DNA of 64,000 nt from Devosia sp. A8/3-2 (lineage in GTDB: Bacteria > Pseudomonadota > Alphaproteobacteria > Rhizobiales > Devosiaceae). Location: assembly GCA_025452255.1 (NCBI GenBank), contig CP104974.1:2706156-2770155 (forward strand), read 5' to 3'. Positions 63,464-64,000 of the stretch are shown here, one piece after another (the stretch's first letter is position 1; each line of letters begins with the position of its first letter). A program made the position numbers and the translations under genes. Below the pieces are notes generated by a model that saw only the letters and a program-made list of their open reading frames with translations, was not told where the DNA came from and searched no databases.

Positions 63464-63828
63464 GTATCCTGCTCGGCATCATCATGCTGTTTGCCATCCT
63501 GTCGGCGGTCATGGCTGTCATGCAGGCCATCGCGATCACCCGCCCGGCGCCGGCCAGCGAGCAGATCGGCTCATTCTTTCCGCTCGGCTGGTGGAAATTC
63601 AGCAAGCTCGAGGCCAAGGCCGGCCCGCAAGCGGCCGCACCGCTGGCGATTTACAAGCGCGCTGTCATCGCCTTCGTGATCTTTCTGGTCCTCGGTCTCG
63701 TGCTGAGCGGTTGGTCCGCCAATCGTCCTGCGCCGGCCGAGAGCACCACTGCCTTTATTCAATCCAATCCTGAAATTCCTGCCCGCCGCGTGGCCGCGAT
63801 GCCCGGCGCCCCCTCGCTGGAGAGTTAA
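63460..63828 (+). CDS. Small membrane protein between pdhA and pdhB
   Basis: Intact, 122 residues with two helices: ILLGIIMLFAILSAVMAVMQAIAI at the N-terminus and YKRAVIAFVIFLVLGLVLSGW in the centre. A conserved-looking FFPLGWWKFSKLEAK lies between them. Family unknown. It ends on TAA directly before the pdhB ATG, so it is tightly coupled with both neighbours. Confidence 0.68.
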   Translation: MSILLGIIMLFAILSAVMAVMQAIAITRPAPASEQIGSFFPLGWWKFSKLEAKAGPQAAAPLAIYKRAVIAFVIFLVLGLVLSGWSANRPAPAESTTAFIQSNPEIPARRVAAMPGAPSLES

Positions 63829-64000
63829 ATGCCCCAAATTCTGATGCCTGCGCTGTCGCCCACCATGGAAGAGGGCAAACTGTCCAAATGGCTGGTCAAA
63901 GTCGGCGACAGTGTCAAATCCGGCGACGTGCTGGCCGAAATCGAGACCGACAAGGCGACGATGGAAGTCGAGTCGGTCGATGAAGGCGTGGTCAAGGAAT
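63829..64000 (+). CDS. pdhB: Pyruvate dehydrogenase E1 beta subunit, N-terminal lipoyl domain (cut by window end)
   Basis: Only the first 57 codons are present. [39 protein letters not shown] is a lipoyl domain, with the lipoyl-lysine in ETDKATME. In Rhizobiales the gene after pdhA is a PdhB with such a fused domain. An E2 (pdhC) start would look the same, so the call depends on gene order. Confidence 0.78.
   Translation, partial: MPQILMPALSPTMEEGKLSKWLVKVGDSVKSGDVLAEIETDKATMEVESVDEGVVKE

Noticed and set aside
1..64000. Mass pseudogenisation, as in a decaying symbiont genome
   Set aside because: The broken genes include essential ones, their active-site residues are intact on both sides of each break, and the indels follow a few sequence motifs. 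Decay would also leave substitutions, stops and larger deletions, which I do not see.
1..64000. Programmed ribosomal frameshifting as a general system
   Set aside because: No slippery heptamers or downstream stems recur at the breaks, the shifts go in both directions, and the affected gene families are not known to use frameshifting.

Overview
The window is a 64 kb piece of an alphaproteobacterial chromosome, most probably Hyphomicrobiales and possibly Devosia-like. The signs are high GC, the nuoJKLMN-birA-rnj-(DUF1467)-proS-lolC-lolD order, adjacent divK and pleD, hdaA, a rhizobial-type zinc-ribbon DinB, a pyrB-linked inactive dihydroorotase, gatCAB with a bacterial-type AspRS, and a pdhA followed by a lipoyl-bearing pdhB. 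Genus placement is inference from gene order. I found no rRNA, tRNA, CRISPR, prophage or transposase gene.

Layout. 0-8.2 kb: complex I membrane subunits, biotin-protein ligase and RNase J. 8.3-16.8 kb: DUF1467 and YjbR proteins, prolyl-tRNA synthetase, LolC/LolD, a HIT protein, a hydroxylase-SDR fusion, a FemAB-like acyltransferase, a glycerophosphodiesterase and RidA. 16.8-27.1 kb: DNA polymerase IV, DUF3572, the DivK/PleD pair, ribosomal protein L33, DUF983, RNase R, a GIY-YIG protein and topoisomerase I. 27.4-35.7 kb: aldo-keto reductase, DprA, PlsY, pseudo-dihydroorotase, PyrB, a DUF1772/NmrA/AraC group and RuvX. 35.7-44.3 kb: gatC, gatA and gatB spread among small genes, YjhX, chorismate mutase, an AhpD-like protein and an EamA transporter. 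44.5-54 kb: an exported nucleosidase, purN, purM, a PerM-type permease, hdaA, ppk, ppx and rnd. 54.2-64 kb: aspS, a CSS-EAL phosphodiesterase, a malic enzyme, a PRPP synthetase-like protein, FtsB and the start of the pyruvate dehydrogenase operon.

Main caveat. About two thirds of the genes, including essential ones, are split by one or more 1-2 base indels while the conserved protein continues in the next frame. I therefore give each such gene one full span and list its breakpoints. The indels are not random. Many sit in what would be CCTGG/CCAGG sites, between C and G of TCGA/TTCG-like sites, or in GCGCGC runs, and the same local change recurs in unrelated genes. This fits systematic base-calling error at modified-base motifs far better than mass pseudogenisation.

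Outside the genes the window carries a three-copy family of long hairpins, a roughly 145 bp inverted repeat after the aldo-keto reductase, a structured 400 bp region between pleD and rpmG, and some unannotated tiny ORFs. I found no convincing new multi-gene system; the strongest leads are the motif-linked errors and the intergenic repeats.
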